Below are positions 50,290-60,357 of a stretch of 64,000 nt of DNA, in pieces (positions within the stretch are counted from its first letter, which is position 1; each line of letters begins with the position of its first letter). A program made the translations under genes and the position numbers. This DNA is from Gilliamella sp. App4-10. GTDB lineage: Bacteria > Pseudomonadota > Gammaproteobacteria > Enterobacterales > Orbaceae. Under the pieces are notes generated by a model. It was not told where the DNA came from, ran no database searches, and saw only the letters and a list, made by a program, of their open reading frames with translations. The stretch is from contig NZ_LZGS01000046.1 in the NCBI RefSeq assembly GCF_001690495.1, positions 1-64,000 of the forward strand, read 5' to 3'.

Positions 50290-50505
50290 TGCCTATTTCC
50301 TATTGCATCACTCTTTAATACAATTAATTATTAATTGTTGAGTTGAGCTTTCTATACAGTAAAGAATAAAAACTTGTTTTGCTTTAATTGTGTATTATAT
50401 AGGTAAAACAAATTTTTTCTAGTTGAAAAAGAATTGTAATAAAATTTCAAATTCATAGATTATGTATAGTATAATCTATATTCTAATTAACTTTGTGTAT
50501 CTATT

Positions 50506-52242
50506 ATGTCCAATAAATATAGCTCATTAAATACTATAAAACAATTGTGGCCATTTATTTATCCGCATAAAAAAGCTTTAATTGTTGCAATTATTGCACT
50601 TTTATTCAATGCAGCAACGGATGCAACTTTAATTTCATTAACAAAACCTTTGCTTGACAATGGATTGATGGATAAGAACTATGAGTTATTGATTCTTTTT
50701 TCAATTGGCATTATTGGCCTAATCGCATTACGCGGTTTATCAAATTATTGTTCTACCTATTGTCTTTCTTGGTTGTCGGGTAAAGTGGTAACTAAATTTC
50801 GGCAGTTAATATTTAACCATTTAGTAAAAAGTCCTATTAGTTTTCTCGACAAAAATCCTATTGGAGAGCTTGTTACATTAATAACATATAATACACAACT
50901 ATTATCAAAAGCATCATCAGATGCACTTATTATATTAGTTAGAGAAGTAGCCTATGCTATTGGTTTATGTATAGTGATGTTTTATGGAAATTGGAAACTT
51001 GCTTCAGTTTTAATTGTTGTTGTGCCATTAGTCATTTTTATCGCTCAATTTATCGCAAAAAAATTTCGACATGCACTTATTTCCATGCAAAAAGGTATAG
51101 GAACTATTACAACTGCAGCAGATGAAATGCTAAAAGGGCATAAAGAAATTTTGATTTTTAATGCTCAAAAATATGAAAAAAATAATTTTTATTCAATTAA
51201 TGAAGTCTTTAGGCGAGGTATTTTAAAGATCGTTCTAGTTTCTGGTTTATCAACACCGATCATTCAATTAGTGGCGACATTGGCTTTAGGGCTAATTTTA
51301 TTTCTTGTCGCTAACCAAACACTAGATATTACACCAGGATCATTTACTGTCGTTTTTTCGGCTATGGTTGCTGTAATGCGTCCTTTGAGAGAGCTAACAA
51401 GTGTGCATCTTGAATTGCAAAAAGGTTCTGTTGCTTGTGAGTCACTCTTTGGGCTTCTAAATTCAGCAGTTGAAGAAGATAGCGGAACTATTGATTTAAA
51501 AAGAGCCAAAGGTAGTATTGAATTTCATCATGTGACATACACATATCCAACAAGAACATCGCCATCTTTAAATAATATTAGTTTTAAAATTAAAGAAGGT
51601 GAAACGGTTGCTTTAGTTGGCCGTTCTGGTGCGGGTAAATCCACTATAGCGAGTCTATTGCCACGATTTTATGATATTTCAGTAGGGGAAATATTATTAG
51701 ATTCTGTGGATATCAAAAAGTACACTCTTAAATCGTTACGTAATCAAATTGGTTATGTTTCTCAGCGAGTTCATTTATTCAATGGAACGATAGCTGATAA
51801 TATAGCTTATGGAGCAAAAAATAAGTTTAGTCAAGAAGATATCATAAATGCAGCAATACAAGCTAATGCAATGGAATTCATTGAAAAGTTGGAGCATGGT
51901 TTGGATACTGAAATTGGTGATAATGGTGTTTTATTATCAGGTGGGCAACGTCAACGAATTGCTATTGCTAGAGTTTTATTGCGAGATAATCCGATTTTGA
52001 TTTTTGATGAAGCAACATCAGCTTTAGATAATGAGTCTGAACGATTAGTCCAACAAGCAATAGAACATTTACAAAAAAATCGTACTTCTATTATTATTGC
52101 ACATCGATTATCAACAATTGAACGAGCAGATCGAATTTTAGTTATTGATCAAGGTAAAATAATTGAGGAAGGCACTCATAAAGGATTGTTATTACAAAAT
52201 GGCCTCTATGCAAAAATGCATCAATTACAATTTAACACTTAA
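50506..52242 (+). CDS. msbA: Lipid A export ABC transporter MsbA, first copy
   Basis: A 578-residue half-transporter of the lipid flippase family, working as a homodimer to move lipid A-core or LPS across the inner membrane. Six transmembrane helices in about residues 20-300, then the nucleotide-binding domain: Walker A GRSGAGKST, Q-loop, signature LSGGQRQRIA, Walker B ILIFDEATSALD, and H-loop IAHRLST. Length matches E. coli MsbA (582). Followed after 14 bp by a second, similar gene. The usual partner lpxK is not adjacent. Confidence 0.93.
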   Translation: MSNKYSSLNTIKQLWPFIYPHKKALIVAIIALLFNAATDATLISLTKPLLDNGLMDKNYELLILFSIGIIGLIALRGLSNYCSTYCLSWLSGKVVTKFRQLIFNHLVKSPISFLDKNPIGELVTLITYNTQLLSKASSDALIILVREVAYAIGLCIVMFYGNWKLASVLIVVVPLVIFIAQFIAKKFRHALISMQKGIGTITTAADEMLKGHKEILIFNAQKYEKNNFYSINEVFRRGILKIVLVSGLSTPIIQLVATLALGLILFLVANQTLDITPGSFTVVFSAMVAVMRPLRELTSVHLELQKGSVACESLFGLLNSAVEEDSGTIDLKRAKGSIEFHHVTYTYPTRTSPSLNNISFKIKEGETVALVGRSGAGKSTIASLLPRFYDISVGEILLDSVDIKKYTLKSLRNQIGYVSQRVHLFNGTIADNIAYGAKNKFSQEDIINAAIQANAMEFIEKLEHGLDTEIGDNGVLLSGGQRQRIAIARVLLRDNPILIFDEATSALDNESERLVQQAIEHLQKNRTSIIIAHRLSTIERADRILVIDQGKIIEEGTHKGLLLQNGLYAKMHQLQFNT

Positions 52243-52256
52243 TTAAAAAATATATT

Positions 52257-54038
52257 ATGAAAAAAAATAATAATCCAGCTAATTCAGCAATAAATAATAA
52301 TATTGATCAAGACTCATCAACTTGGCAAACTTTTTCTAAATTGTGGCCTTATATTGCTAAACATAAATTTATTCTTTTTTTATCAGTAATATTACTGATT
52401 CTTAGTGCTTTTGCAGACACTTCGCTTATTGCTTTGTTGCAACCATTACTTGATAAAGGTTTTGTAGAAAACGATCAGCATTTTTTAATGATGGCGCCTT
52501 TATATATCTTGGGATTAGTTTTATTACGGGGTGTTGCAAATTATGGATATGCTTTCTTTTTGTCTTTAATTTCAACTAAAATTGTCCTTAAAATTCGGCA
52601 ACGACTTTTTAATCATTTTGTTGATGCGCCGGTAAGTTACTATGATCAAAATTCTACAGGAAGATTATTATCACGAATTACTTATGATACAGATCAAGTT
52701 GCTTCTTCTTCATCTGATGCTTTAATAACAATAGTACGTGAATCTGCTTTTATTTGTGGATTATTTTACACAATGTTTACCAATAGCTGGCAACTATCTT
52801 TATCGTTGATCATTATTACACCAGTTGTTATTGGTTTAATCACTTTTATTTCTGTAAAGTTTAGAAAACTGGCTAAAAGTATGCAGAACTCAATGGGTAG
52901 TGTCACGATGTCTGTTGAACAAATGTTAAAAGGTCATCGCGAAATTATTTTATTTGGTGCTCAAGACGAAGAATCTAAAAACTTTGATAAAGTAAGCAAT
53001 AAGTTTAGACATGATTCAATGCGACTTGTGTCTATTTCTGCTTTATCAACGCCTATTATTCAACTTATCATTTCATTTGCAATTGCTTTTGTATTATTAA
53101 TGGCAAGTGATCCTGACTTGAATATCACTCCAGGACAGTTTACCGTCGTTTTTTCCTCACTTGTTGCGTTAATGCAACCGATAAAGAGTTTAACTAGTGT
53201 TAATGCCGAGTTTCAGAAAGGAATGGCTGCTTGCCAAACTTTATTTGCTATTTTTGATCAACCAATCGAGAAAGATAATGGAAAAATCAATATTGATCGA
53301 GTTAAAGGAAACATTGAATTTAAGCACGTTAATTTTACTTATGCAACTAGACAAGAACCAGCTTTACAAAATATTAATTTCACAGTAGAACCCTATAAAA
53401 CGATTGCTTTAGTTGGGCGATCAGGATCAGGAAAAACGACTATCGCAAGTTTGCTAACTCGTTTTTATGATATAAATGATGGTGAAATTTTAATTGATAA
53501 TTATAATATTCAAGACTTTACTTTACATAGTTTGCGTAATCAAATTGGGCTAGTTTCGCAAAATGTTCATCTGTTTAATGATACTATAGCTAATAATATT
53601 GCTTATGGTCGAGTCGGTGAATACTCTCAAGAGCAAATCGAAGAAGCTGCTAAAAAAGCTTATGCTTATGATTTTATAAAAGGACTTGAAAAAGGGTTTA
53701 ATACAATAGTTGGAGAGAGTGGAGTATTATTATCAGGTGGTCAACGTCAACGTATTGCAATAGCAAGAGCTTTATTACGAAATACTCCGATACTAGTGCT
53801 TGATGAAGCGACCTCTGCCTTAGATACTGAGTCAGAGCAAGTAATACAAAAAGCCTTAGAAGATCTTCAAAAAGGGCGGACATCAATAGTTATCGCTCAT
53901 CGTCTATCAACAATTGAAAATGCGGATAAAATACTTGTTATTGATAGTGGCAAGATTGTTGAGCAAGGTAATCATGAAGAATTGTTATCAATGAATGGAT
54001 TATATGCAAAATTATATCAAGGAAATTTTACAAATTAA
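52257..54038 (+). CDS. msbA: MsbA-type ABC transporter, second copy
   Basis: A 593-residue paralogue of the preceding gene. It has a slightly longer N-terminus rich in Asn (KKNNNPANSAINNN), six transmembrane helices, then Walker A GRSGSGKTT, LSGGQRQRIA, ILVLDEATSALD and IAHRLST. The central block (ITPGQFTVVFSSLVALMQP) closely parallels the first copy (ITPGSFTVVFSAMVAVMRP), so a tandem duplication is evident. One copy may keep the essential MsbA role and the other export a modified glycolipid; the sequence alone does not decide which. Confidence 0.92.
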   Translation: MKKNNNPANSAINNNIDQDSSTWQTFSKLWPYIAKHKFILFLSVILLILSAFADTSLIALLQPLLDKGFVENDQHFLMMAPLYILGLVLLRGVANYGYAFFLSLISTKIVLKIRQRLFNHFVDAPVSYYDQNSTGRLLSRITYDTDQVASSSSDALITIVRESAFICGLFYTMFTNSWQLSLSLIIITPVVIGLITFISVKFRKLAKSMQNSMGSVTMSVEQMLKGHREIILFGAQDEESKNFDKVSNKFRHDSMRLVSISALSTPIIQLIISFAIAFVLLMASDPDLNITPGQFTVVFSSLVALMQPIKSLTSVNAEFQKGMAACQTLFAIFDQPIEKDNGKINIDRVKGNIEFKHVNFTYATRQEPALQNINFTVEPYKTIALVGRSGSGKTTIASLLTRFYDINDGEILIDNYNIQDFTLHSLRNQIGLVSQNVHLFNDTIANNIAYGRVGEYSQEQIEEAAKKAYAYDFIKGLEKGFNTIVGESGVLLSGGQRQRIAIARALLRNTPILVLDEATSALDTESEQVIQKALEDLQKGRTSIVIAHRLSTIENADKILVIDSGKIVEQGNHEELLSMNGLYAKLYQGNFTN

Positions 54039-55034
54039 TAGAACAGGATTTTTACAGGCTTAGATGTAAAAATTTTTTGCTTGATAAGGTATTGAAGGGA
54101 GTATGATAATAAACTACGAGAATGTTTTACTACTTAAATAGGCAGAAAAATTTAATGGTAAAAGCGTTTAATTTAGCTATGAAGAGCCTTGTTAAATCAA
54201 AAAAAGTAAGGTCTATATTTTTTATGGAAAAATATCGTTCTGTAGCAAACCTTATGAATGATTAAGGAAGTGGGGGGATGCAATAGTAATAGTTACTTCC
54301 TATTTTTAAATCTCTTCGAGGAAATATCCTTAAGCTTTATGTTGATGTTGTAGCATAAAAATGGATTATCTTTCTTTATTAATAAATTTATTTCTATTGA
54401 TGGTGTTTTATTTTATGATAGAAAGAAGAGTATAAAACAGATAAAAAACGGTTACAAAGTAATAAAATTGATGTTGTGGATAAATGCTATAAAGTGACAA
54501 GCGCTTTCCAATAATTCAAACTATCAATTTGCTACATACAACGAGTTGAATCAAAAAAATAAATTGTATGATATACATCTATATATTATCATCAATATGC
54601 ATCCCACGTTTCACCAAAAAATTCTGTTCGATAAGTGGGTTAAATTGTTCAATATAACCGTTTTGATTTTAATATAATCAATGGTTGTTTATGAAGTTTC
54701 CATACTACTGTATTTTCTCCTTTGTGTATAAAGAGCTGAATTGCCCATATTGTATGTATGGCAAAGCCCTTTAACTGAAATGTTTGCCTCAGCTTCTTTT
54801 AAAATAGATACGATTTGGTGTTCAGTCATTTTTGCATATTTAAATCCTCTTTTATTTTTATCATAGAGAATTTTCTACTATTTTAGGAGGATGGTTACAA
54901 AATTTTTCTCACTGCATCTATTATAGTGAATATGTAATTTTCGTCATTATGCTAAATATTACATCAATGAAAGATGCGATATTTTAGAAATTAAGTTTTA
55001 TTGCTTCTATCTTATATCTAGTTAAAAAGTTTAT
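54039..55034. other. Degraded spacer after the msbA pair
   Basis: Contains no intact gene. A weak hairpin AGGAAGT / ACTTCCT (54265-54301) followed by ATTTTTA could terminate msbA transcription. The right half holds an IS3-type remnant. No lpxK fragment was recognised. Confidence 0.5.
54560..54870 (-). mobile_element. IS3-family transposase remnant with internal deletion
   Basis: On the minus strand the N-terminus reads KRGFKYAKMTEHQIVSILK and EAEANISVKGLCHTYNMGNS, then RRKYSSMETS, typical of the orfA HTH of the IS407-like group. After a gap it continues in another frame with QNGYIEQFNPLIEQN, typical of the end of orfB (QNGYIERFN). The core of both genes has been lost. Inactive. Confidence 0.7.
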
Positions 55035-55991
55035 TTAATTTTTTCTAAACAACTTTAATTTAATATAATGTAAAAAATATTTACAACTTTTTAGGAATTG
55101 TTTTCTTTTAAAATATGATTGAGCATAAATACGATAATCATTAACGCGCATTTTATGTTTATAACTTTTAAGTGGACTAGTTGCCCAAGGTGTGAAGTGT
55201 TTATAAAAACAATAGATATTTTGCGCAAGTCCCGTATGTTCTTGATACCACATTTTTCGAGTACCAGTAAAATGAATGATATAGGGTAAAGATTTTTCAT
55301 TATAAAAAAATGTTTCTTTTTGCTCATCATTCATCCAAGTAAACAAATAATTCCAATTAGGATCTATGAATAGAACTTGATGTTGTAAAACAATATTTAG
55401 CGCATCTTGGTCTGGATAGATCAAATCTTTATGTTCTAACGATAATAATATTTTATTTGTTTTATTTTCTGTATCAAATTTCATCCAGTTATCAACATTA
55501 ATATATAAAAAGCCGGAATTGAAATAACTTTCAGAAGTAAGCTCAAGTCTTTCTTTATTTTTTGACATATTTTGTTTATCTAATGAGTCTGGTGTCACAG
55601 CACAAATGACCGAATCTATATTTATATTTGAAATCGCTGATATGTCAGAAAAACAGAGCGTATCTGCATCTAAGTAAATAAATTTATCAACTTTCCCATA
55701 TAATCGTCTTGGAACTGATAACCGAATATACATTGAACGATTAATATGAGTTATTTTATTGTTTGTTTGAACTTTATATTTATCTAGCTCTTCGCAAGGA
55801 ATAATGTAGATACTAATTAGGGGGCTAATTTTTTGTAATTTCTGTTGGTCTTTTGGAGATACATCATATAAAAAAACATGGAAATGAATATTATGTTGCA
55901 TATTATTAAGCATAATGGAGGTAATAGATACACCTACATGCTCAAGGTAATTTGAATCCGTACAATATGCAATGTTAATTCTATTATTCAT
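55035..55991 (-). CDS. Family 8 glycosyltransferase
   Basis: A 318-residue GT8 enzyme. INIAYCTDSNYLEHVGVSIT, the metal site KFIYLDADTLCF, SYFNSGFLYINVDNW, LIYPDQDALNIVL and IIHFTGTRKMW are the conserved blocks. Likely adds glucose or galactose to LPS core. A basic tail (KLKLFRKN) may associate with the membrane. Divergent from the next GT8 gene, with about 150 bp between starts. Confidence 0.88.
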   Translation of the reverse strand: MNNRINIAYCTDSNYLEHVGVSITSIMLNNMQHNIHFHVFLYDVSPKDQQKLQKISPLISIYIIPCEELDKYKVQTNNKITHINRSMYIRLSVPRRLYGKVDKFIYLDADTLCFSDISAISNINIDSVICAVTPDSLDKQNMSKNKERLELTSESYFNSGFLYINVDNWMKFDTENKTNKILLSLEHKDLIYPDQDALNIVLQHQVLFIDPNWNYLFTWMNDEQKETFFYNEKSLPYIIHFTGTRKMWYQEHTGLAQNIYCFYKHFTPWATSPLKSYKHKMRVNDYRIYAQSYFKRKQFLKSCKYFLHYIKLKLFRKN

Positions 55992-56138
55992 TTCTAACGC
56001 TCTTTAAAAACTTAACCATGCTATTTAGTCATTACAAAATTGATATGTCAATATAAAATTGATTATTACTTCATTGTTTAATTTAACGTATGTTACAATG
56101 GTTCAATTTTTTTTAACCTAGTCGAACCTTGGCACAAA

Positions 56139-57116
56139 ATGAAAGAAAATCTTTTTATCAGCGCAACTAAGACGTTATTTAGTAACGCCATAGAATCTCT
56201 AACAACCCTTCATATAGCATTTTGCTTTGATGATAATTATGCAATGCCAGCTAGCATTGCTATGTCTTCAGTAATTTTGAATAATCCCGATAAAAATCTG
56301 GTTTTCCATTTATTTGCTAATAATGTTTCTAGTGAAAAAATTATAAGATTTAATCAATTCAATAAAGAAAATATTACCATAATTTGTTACGAAATTAGCG
56401 ATAATTTTTCAATTAATCCTGATACTTTAATTCTACATGTTTCGGCATCAACTTGTTTACGATTCGTTGTCCCACAGATACTAAATAAAGTCACTTCTCG
56501 AGTTTTATATTTAGATTGTGATGTGTTATGCACAAATAACCTTAATGAATTAACTAATATTGATTTAAGCAATAAATATTCAGCGGTTGTACCTGATGTC
56601 GAAAAAACACAAGAAAAACAATGCCTCGTTTGCGATATCCCATATGGTGAATACTTTAATGCTGGAATGATTTATATTAATACGGATATGTGGGTGCAAA
56701 ATAACCTTACGGAAAAAGCTTTTGCGATGATTAATAGTGGTAAAGTTTATAAATTTGCCGATCAAGATGTTCTCAATATCTTAATGCAGGGTAAAACCGT
56801 ATTCTTACCTAAACGCTTTAATTATCTTACTGCGCTAACTGTCGGTGGAAAAGAAGATAATCTTATCGGCGATGATGCCGTGATTATCCATTATGTCACC
56901 GGCAATAAACCGTGGTATAAACTATATTTGACGCCACTTTATCAACGTTATATCAAGTCTTCTCCATGGGCAAACGTTAAGTTATTGCTAGCTAATGAAA
57001 ATGCCCCATCAACCACCAGAAGATATGCAAAATTACTTGCTAGCCAGCATAAATATTTTTCTGCATTCAAATATTATTTACTTTATTTGAAGCATAAAAC
57101 TCTGAACAAACGTTAA
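56139..57116 (+). CDS. Family 8 glycosyltransferase
   Basis: A 325-residue GT8 enzyme. LHIAFCFDDNYAMPASIAMSS, metal site RVLYLDCDVLCTNN, YFNAGMIYINTDMW, FADQDVLNILM and IHYVTGNKPWYKLYL are visible. The DxD aspartates are kept but the middle residue is Cys (LDCDVL). Its 30-residue N-terminal extension (MKENLFISATKTLF) and the following blocks resemble the pseudogene directly downstream. The start at ATG 56139 has no strong purine-rich site. Confidence 0.86.
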   Translation: MKENLFISATKTLFSNAIESLTTLHIAFCFDDNYAMPASIAMSSVILNNPDKNLVFHLFANNVSSEKIIRFNQFNKENITIICYEISDNFSINPDTLILHVSASTCLRFVVPQILNKVTSRVLYLDCDVLCTNNLNELTNIDLSNKYSAVVPDVEKTQEKQCLVCDIPYGEYFNAGMIYINTDMWVQNNLTEKAFAMINSGKVYKFADQDVLNILMQGKTVFLPKRFNYLTALTVGGKEDNLIGDDAVIIHYVTGNKPWYKLYLTPLYQRYIKSSPWANVKLLLANENAPSTTRRYAKLLASQHKYFSAFKYYLLYLKHKTLNKR

Positions 57117-57189
57117 GAAATAATACGGTAATTGGTGTTGATAAGTTTATTAGCAAAAACATGAGTTATTGTCATATGATTTTTAGATA

Positions 57190-58067
57190 ATAAAAGGGTA
57201 TTCCATATCCTTTTGTGTTTTGATGATAACGATGCCCTATTAGCTGGCATAGACATTGTTTTAAATATTGAAAATAATAAAAAAATCAAATTCGATCTCA
57301 TATTTTTATGCATATTGTTTCGGAACAGAATAGACAAAAATTGGCAACAATAAAGTTTAATTATGTTTCTATAACTGAATATATTATTAATGATGAGTTT
57401 AAAGTTGATCAAAAAATACTGAACGATTTCCTATATCAGCTTATGTGCAATTAATTGCTCCCATAATTTTAAAAGATGTTGCTGAAAGATTGCTTTATAT
57501 TGATAGTGATGCACTTTGCCTTAAAAACGTAGATTTATTTATCAGGTTAATTTAGAATTTGCTATTGTAGCTTCTGTTGCTGATGAGTCATATATGCAAG
57601 AGTCGCAATGTGCTAAATATAATATAGCATATGGAATTTATTTCAATTCTGGTATCATGTTGATTAATATACTATTTTGGTGTCAGGGAGATATTACTTT
57701 TAAATCTTTAAGGCTATTAAATAATGGTGATAAATACCAATATTCCAATCAAAACGTGTTAAATATTGCAGTAGGTAAAAGAAGAATTATATTAGCAAGA
57801 AAATAGAATAACTTATTGGCGCTATCAATAAATGGTAACGAGAATTCTAATGTGTCAGATGATACCGTATTGATTCATTACATAATTAAAAATCAACCTT
57901 GGCAACAGCTATATCGTTTTATATTATTTGACTCTTATTTGGAAAAGTCTCTGTGGACAGATGATTCACTGTCTTTATATACTCGAAAGAAAATATCCTC
58001 AATCCGAGCTTATTCTCGAATGATGTTTAAAGAAAAGAAACATTTGTTATCAATAATGCATTATTGA
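57190..58067 (+). pseudogene. Decayed family 8 glycosyltransferase
   Basis: Several frames give GT8 blocks: LCFDDNDALLAGIDIVLNI, PISAYVQLIAPIILKDVAER, LLYIDSDALCLKNVDLF, YFNSGIMLINILFW, NQNVLNIAV and HYIIKNQPWQQLYRF. They correspond in order to the intact gene immediately upstream. Frameshifts near 57290 and 57545 and a stop near 57805 break it; the last piece ends with the basic tail. An earlier functional copy of a tandem duplicate is the likely origin. Confidence 0.82.
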
Positions 58068-58422
58068 ATTTATTTAAGAGTGAAATTTACAAAGAGATGT
58101 GTATGAATTTTTGTTGTTAACAAACCGTACATTCAAGTGATTATATTATTACTTCTTAAGAGAAAATTTATTGATTAAATAATTAGATTCATACACTTTA
58201 TTTTTATTTAGCCCTTTGAACTGCTAGTATTCTTATATATCTTTTTTACTTAGTTATTGTTATAGTTCTAACAGTTTAAAAGTTATTAGCGATTCAATTC
58301 CGTTGCAACAATAAATCGTTATTTCAATTAACGGCTTGTTGTTTTCATAACATTGTATAATTCCAAAATTAGTTTTCAAGTTTATTGGTATTTTAAACTT
58401 ATTTTTATTAGGTGCATTTTAA
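58068..58422. other. Intergenic stretch before yoaA
   Basis: AT-rich; no gene recognised. AGGTG lies 10 bases before the yoaA start at 58423. Confidence 0.5.
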
Positions 58423-60327
58423 GTGATTGATGATTTTGCAGAGAATGGTTTGCTTGCTCAAGCGATTGATGGATTTGTGGCAAGAGAGCCACAACGAAAC
58501 ATGGCAAGTAAAGTTTCCGAATCCATAAAAAAACAAAATTCTCTTGTTATTGAAGCTGGAACTGGCACAGGTAAAACCTTTGCTTATTTAGTCCCTGCAT
58601 TACGTAGCGATAAAAAAGTAATACTTTCAACTGGCTCTAAAAATTTACAAGAACAATTATTTAGCAAAGATCTGCCAATTATTAAAAAAGCATTAAATTA
58701 TACAGGCAAGATATCCCTACTTAAAGGTCGTTCCAATTATCTTTGCTTAGAGCGAATGTATCATCAATATGCAGCTGCAGGCGATCTTGATAAAGAATTA
58801 CGTGTTGATTTAGCTCGTATTAAAAATTGGTCAATTAAAACCAAAGATGGTGATATAAGCAAATGTACTACAGTCACTGAAGACAATCCAATTTGGACAA
58901 TATTAACCAGTACTAATGATAATTGTCTGGGTAGCGACTGCGAACATTATAATGATTGTTATGTGGTGAAAGCGCGTAAACGGGCGTTAAATGCAGATAT
59001 TGTTATTGTTAATCATCATTTATTTTTAGCTGATGTTGTTGTTAAAGACACAGGCTTTGGTGAACTTATTCCTCAAGCTGAGGTAATGATTTTTGATGAG
59101 GCTCATCAACTTCCCGATCTTGCCTGTCATTATTTCGGACAACAGCTAAGTAGCCGTCAATTATTTGATCTAGCAAAAGAAATTAATCTCTGTTATCGCA
59201 CTGAAGTTAAAGATATGTCACAACTACAGCAATGTGCAGATAAACTACAAAAATGTACTCAAGATATACGCCTTGTCATTAATCAACAACCGCCAAAAGG
59301 TAACTTACGGTTTTTGTTTAACCAAGAAGCGATAAAAAAAGAGCTATCCTATCTTTTCGATGCTTTAAATTTTTGTCAAGAAGTATTGCTATTGGCAGTC
59401 GGACGTTCTTCAACCTTAGATAACTGTTTTGAACGAATTAATCAATATAATATGCTATTAAAACGGTTGCAGGAGACAAATGTAACTGGTTTTAGTTATT
59501 GGTATGAAAGTAGCCATAACTATTTTGTTTTTGCGCTAACACCATTGTCGGTTGCTGATAAATTTACCGAATTATTAACACAGCGCAAAGGTAGTTGGAT
59601 TTTTACTTCGGCAACGCTATCAGTCAATAATCAGTTAGATTATTTTACCAAACGTTTAGGATTATCTGATGCAGATTCACTTATTTTAGAAAGTCCATTT
59701 GATTATTTGAATCAAACGGTTATGTGTGTGCCCCGTTATATTCCATCACCAAATGAGCGAGGTAACGCTGAAAAACTGGCCGATATTTTACTGCCAGTCA
59801 TTGAAGCTAACAAGGGGCGTTGCTTCTTTCTATGTACTTCTTATGCGATGATGAATGCTTTAGCTAAACAGTTTCGAGAGCTAACAAAGTTACCAGTGTT
59901 AGTCCAAGGTGAAACGAGTAAAGTTAAATTACTTGAACAGTTTATTTATAGTGGTAATGCATTATTAATTGCAACAAGCAGCTTTTGGGAAGGTATTGAT
60001 GTTAGGGGGGATACCTTGTCATGTGTTATTATAGATAAATTACCCTTTACATCTCCAGATGATCCTTTAATTAAGGCTCGCATGGAGGATTGCCAAATGC
60101 AAGGCGGTGATGCATTTTACGAAGTGCAATTACCTGAAGCGGTTATCACCTTAAAGCAGGGGGTTGGGCGATTAATTCGTCATCACAACGATCGGGGTGC
60201 GGTTATTATCTGTGATAATCGTTTAGTGATGCGACCTTACGGTGCAACATTTATTAATAGTTTGCCACCATCGCCAAGAACACGAGATATAAATAAAGTG
60301 ATTAATTTTTTATTAGCTAAAAACTAA
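58423..60327 (+). CDS. yoaA: ATP-dependent helicase YoaA (DinG/XPD family)
   Basis: A 634-residue iron-sulfur SF2 helicase implicated in DNA repair. Walker A is EAGTGTGKTFAYL. The four iron-sulfur cysteines are near CLERMY and CLGSDCEHYNDC (about 107 and 165-180). The DEAH box is IFDEAHQLPD. Motifs IV-VI include TSATLSVNN, SSFWEGIDVRG and QGVGRLIRH. GTG start at 58423. Length matches E. coli YoaA (636). Upstream of tsaB, as in E. coli. Confidence 0.95.
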   Translation: MIDDFAENGLLAQAIDGFVAREPQRNMASKVSESIKKQNSLVIEAGTGTGKTFAYLVPALRSDKKVILSTGSKNLQEQLFSKDLPIIKKALNYTGKISLLKGRSNYLCLERMYHQYAAAGDLDKELRVDLARIKNWSIKTKDGDISKCTTVTEDNPIWTILTSTNDNCLGSDCEHYNDCYVVKARKRALNADIVIVNHHLFLADVVVKDTGFGELIPQAEVMIFDEAHQLPDLACHYFGQQLSSRQLFDLAKEINLCYRTEVKDMSQLQQCADKLQKCTQDIRLVINQQPPKGNLRFLFNQEAIKKELSYLFDALNFCQEVLLLAVGRSSTLDNCFERINQYNMLLKRLQETNVTGFSYWYESSHNYFVFALTPLSVADKFTELLTQRKGSWIFTSATLSVNNQLDYFTKRLGLSDADSLILESPFDYLNQTVMCVPRYIPSPNERGNAEKLADILLPVIEANKGRCFFLCTSYAMMNALAKQFRELTKLPVLVQGETSKVKLLEQFIYSGNALLIATSSFWEGIDVRGDTLSCVIIDKLPFTSPDDPLIKARMEDCQMQGGDAFYEVQLPEAVITLKQGVGRLIRHHNDRGAVIICDNRLVMRPYGATFINSLPPSPRTRDINKVINFLLAKN

Positions 60328-60357
60328 TTGATAAAACTAATATATTTAGGAAAAAGA

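Noticed and set aside
54265-54301. lpxK remnant after msbA
   Set aside because: The gap after msbA was inspected for pieces of LpxK because of usual synteny; nothing matching was found, only a weak hairpin and IS sequence.
57113-57412. Minus-strand ORF of 99 codons near the GT8 pseudogene
   Set aside because: The opposite strand carries recognisable GT8 pieces here; this frame has no similarity I can see.
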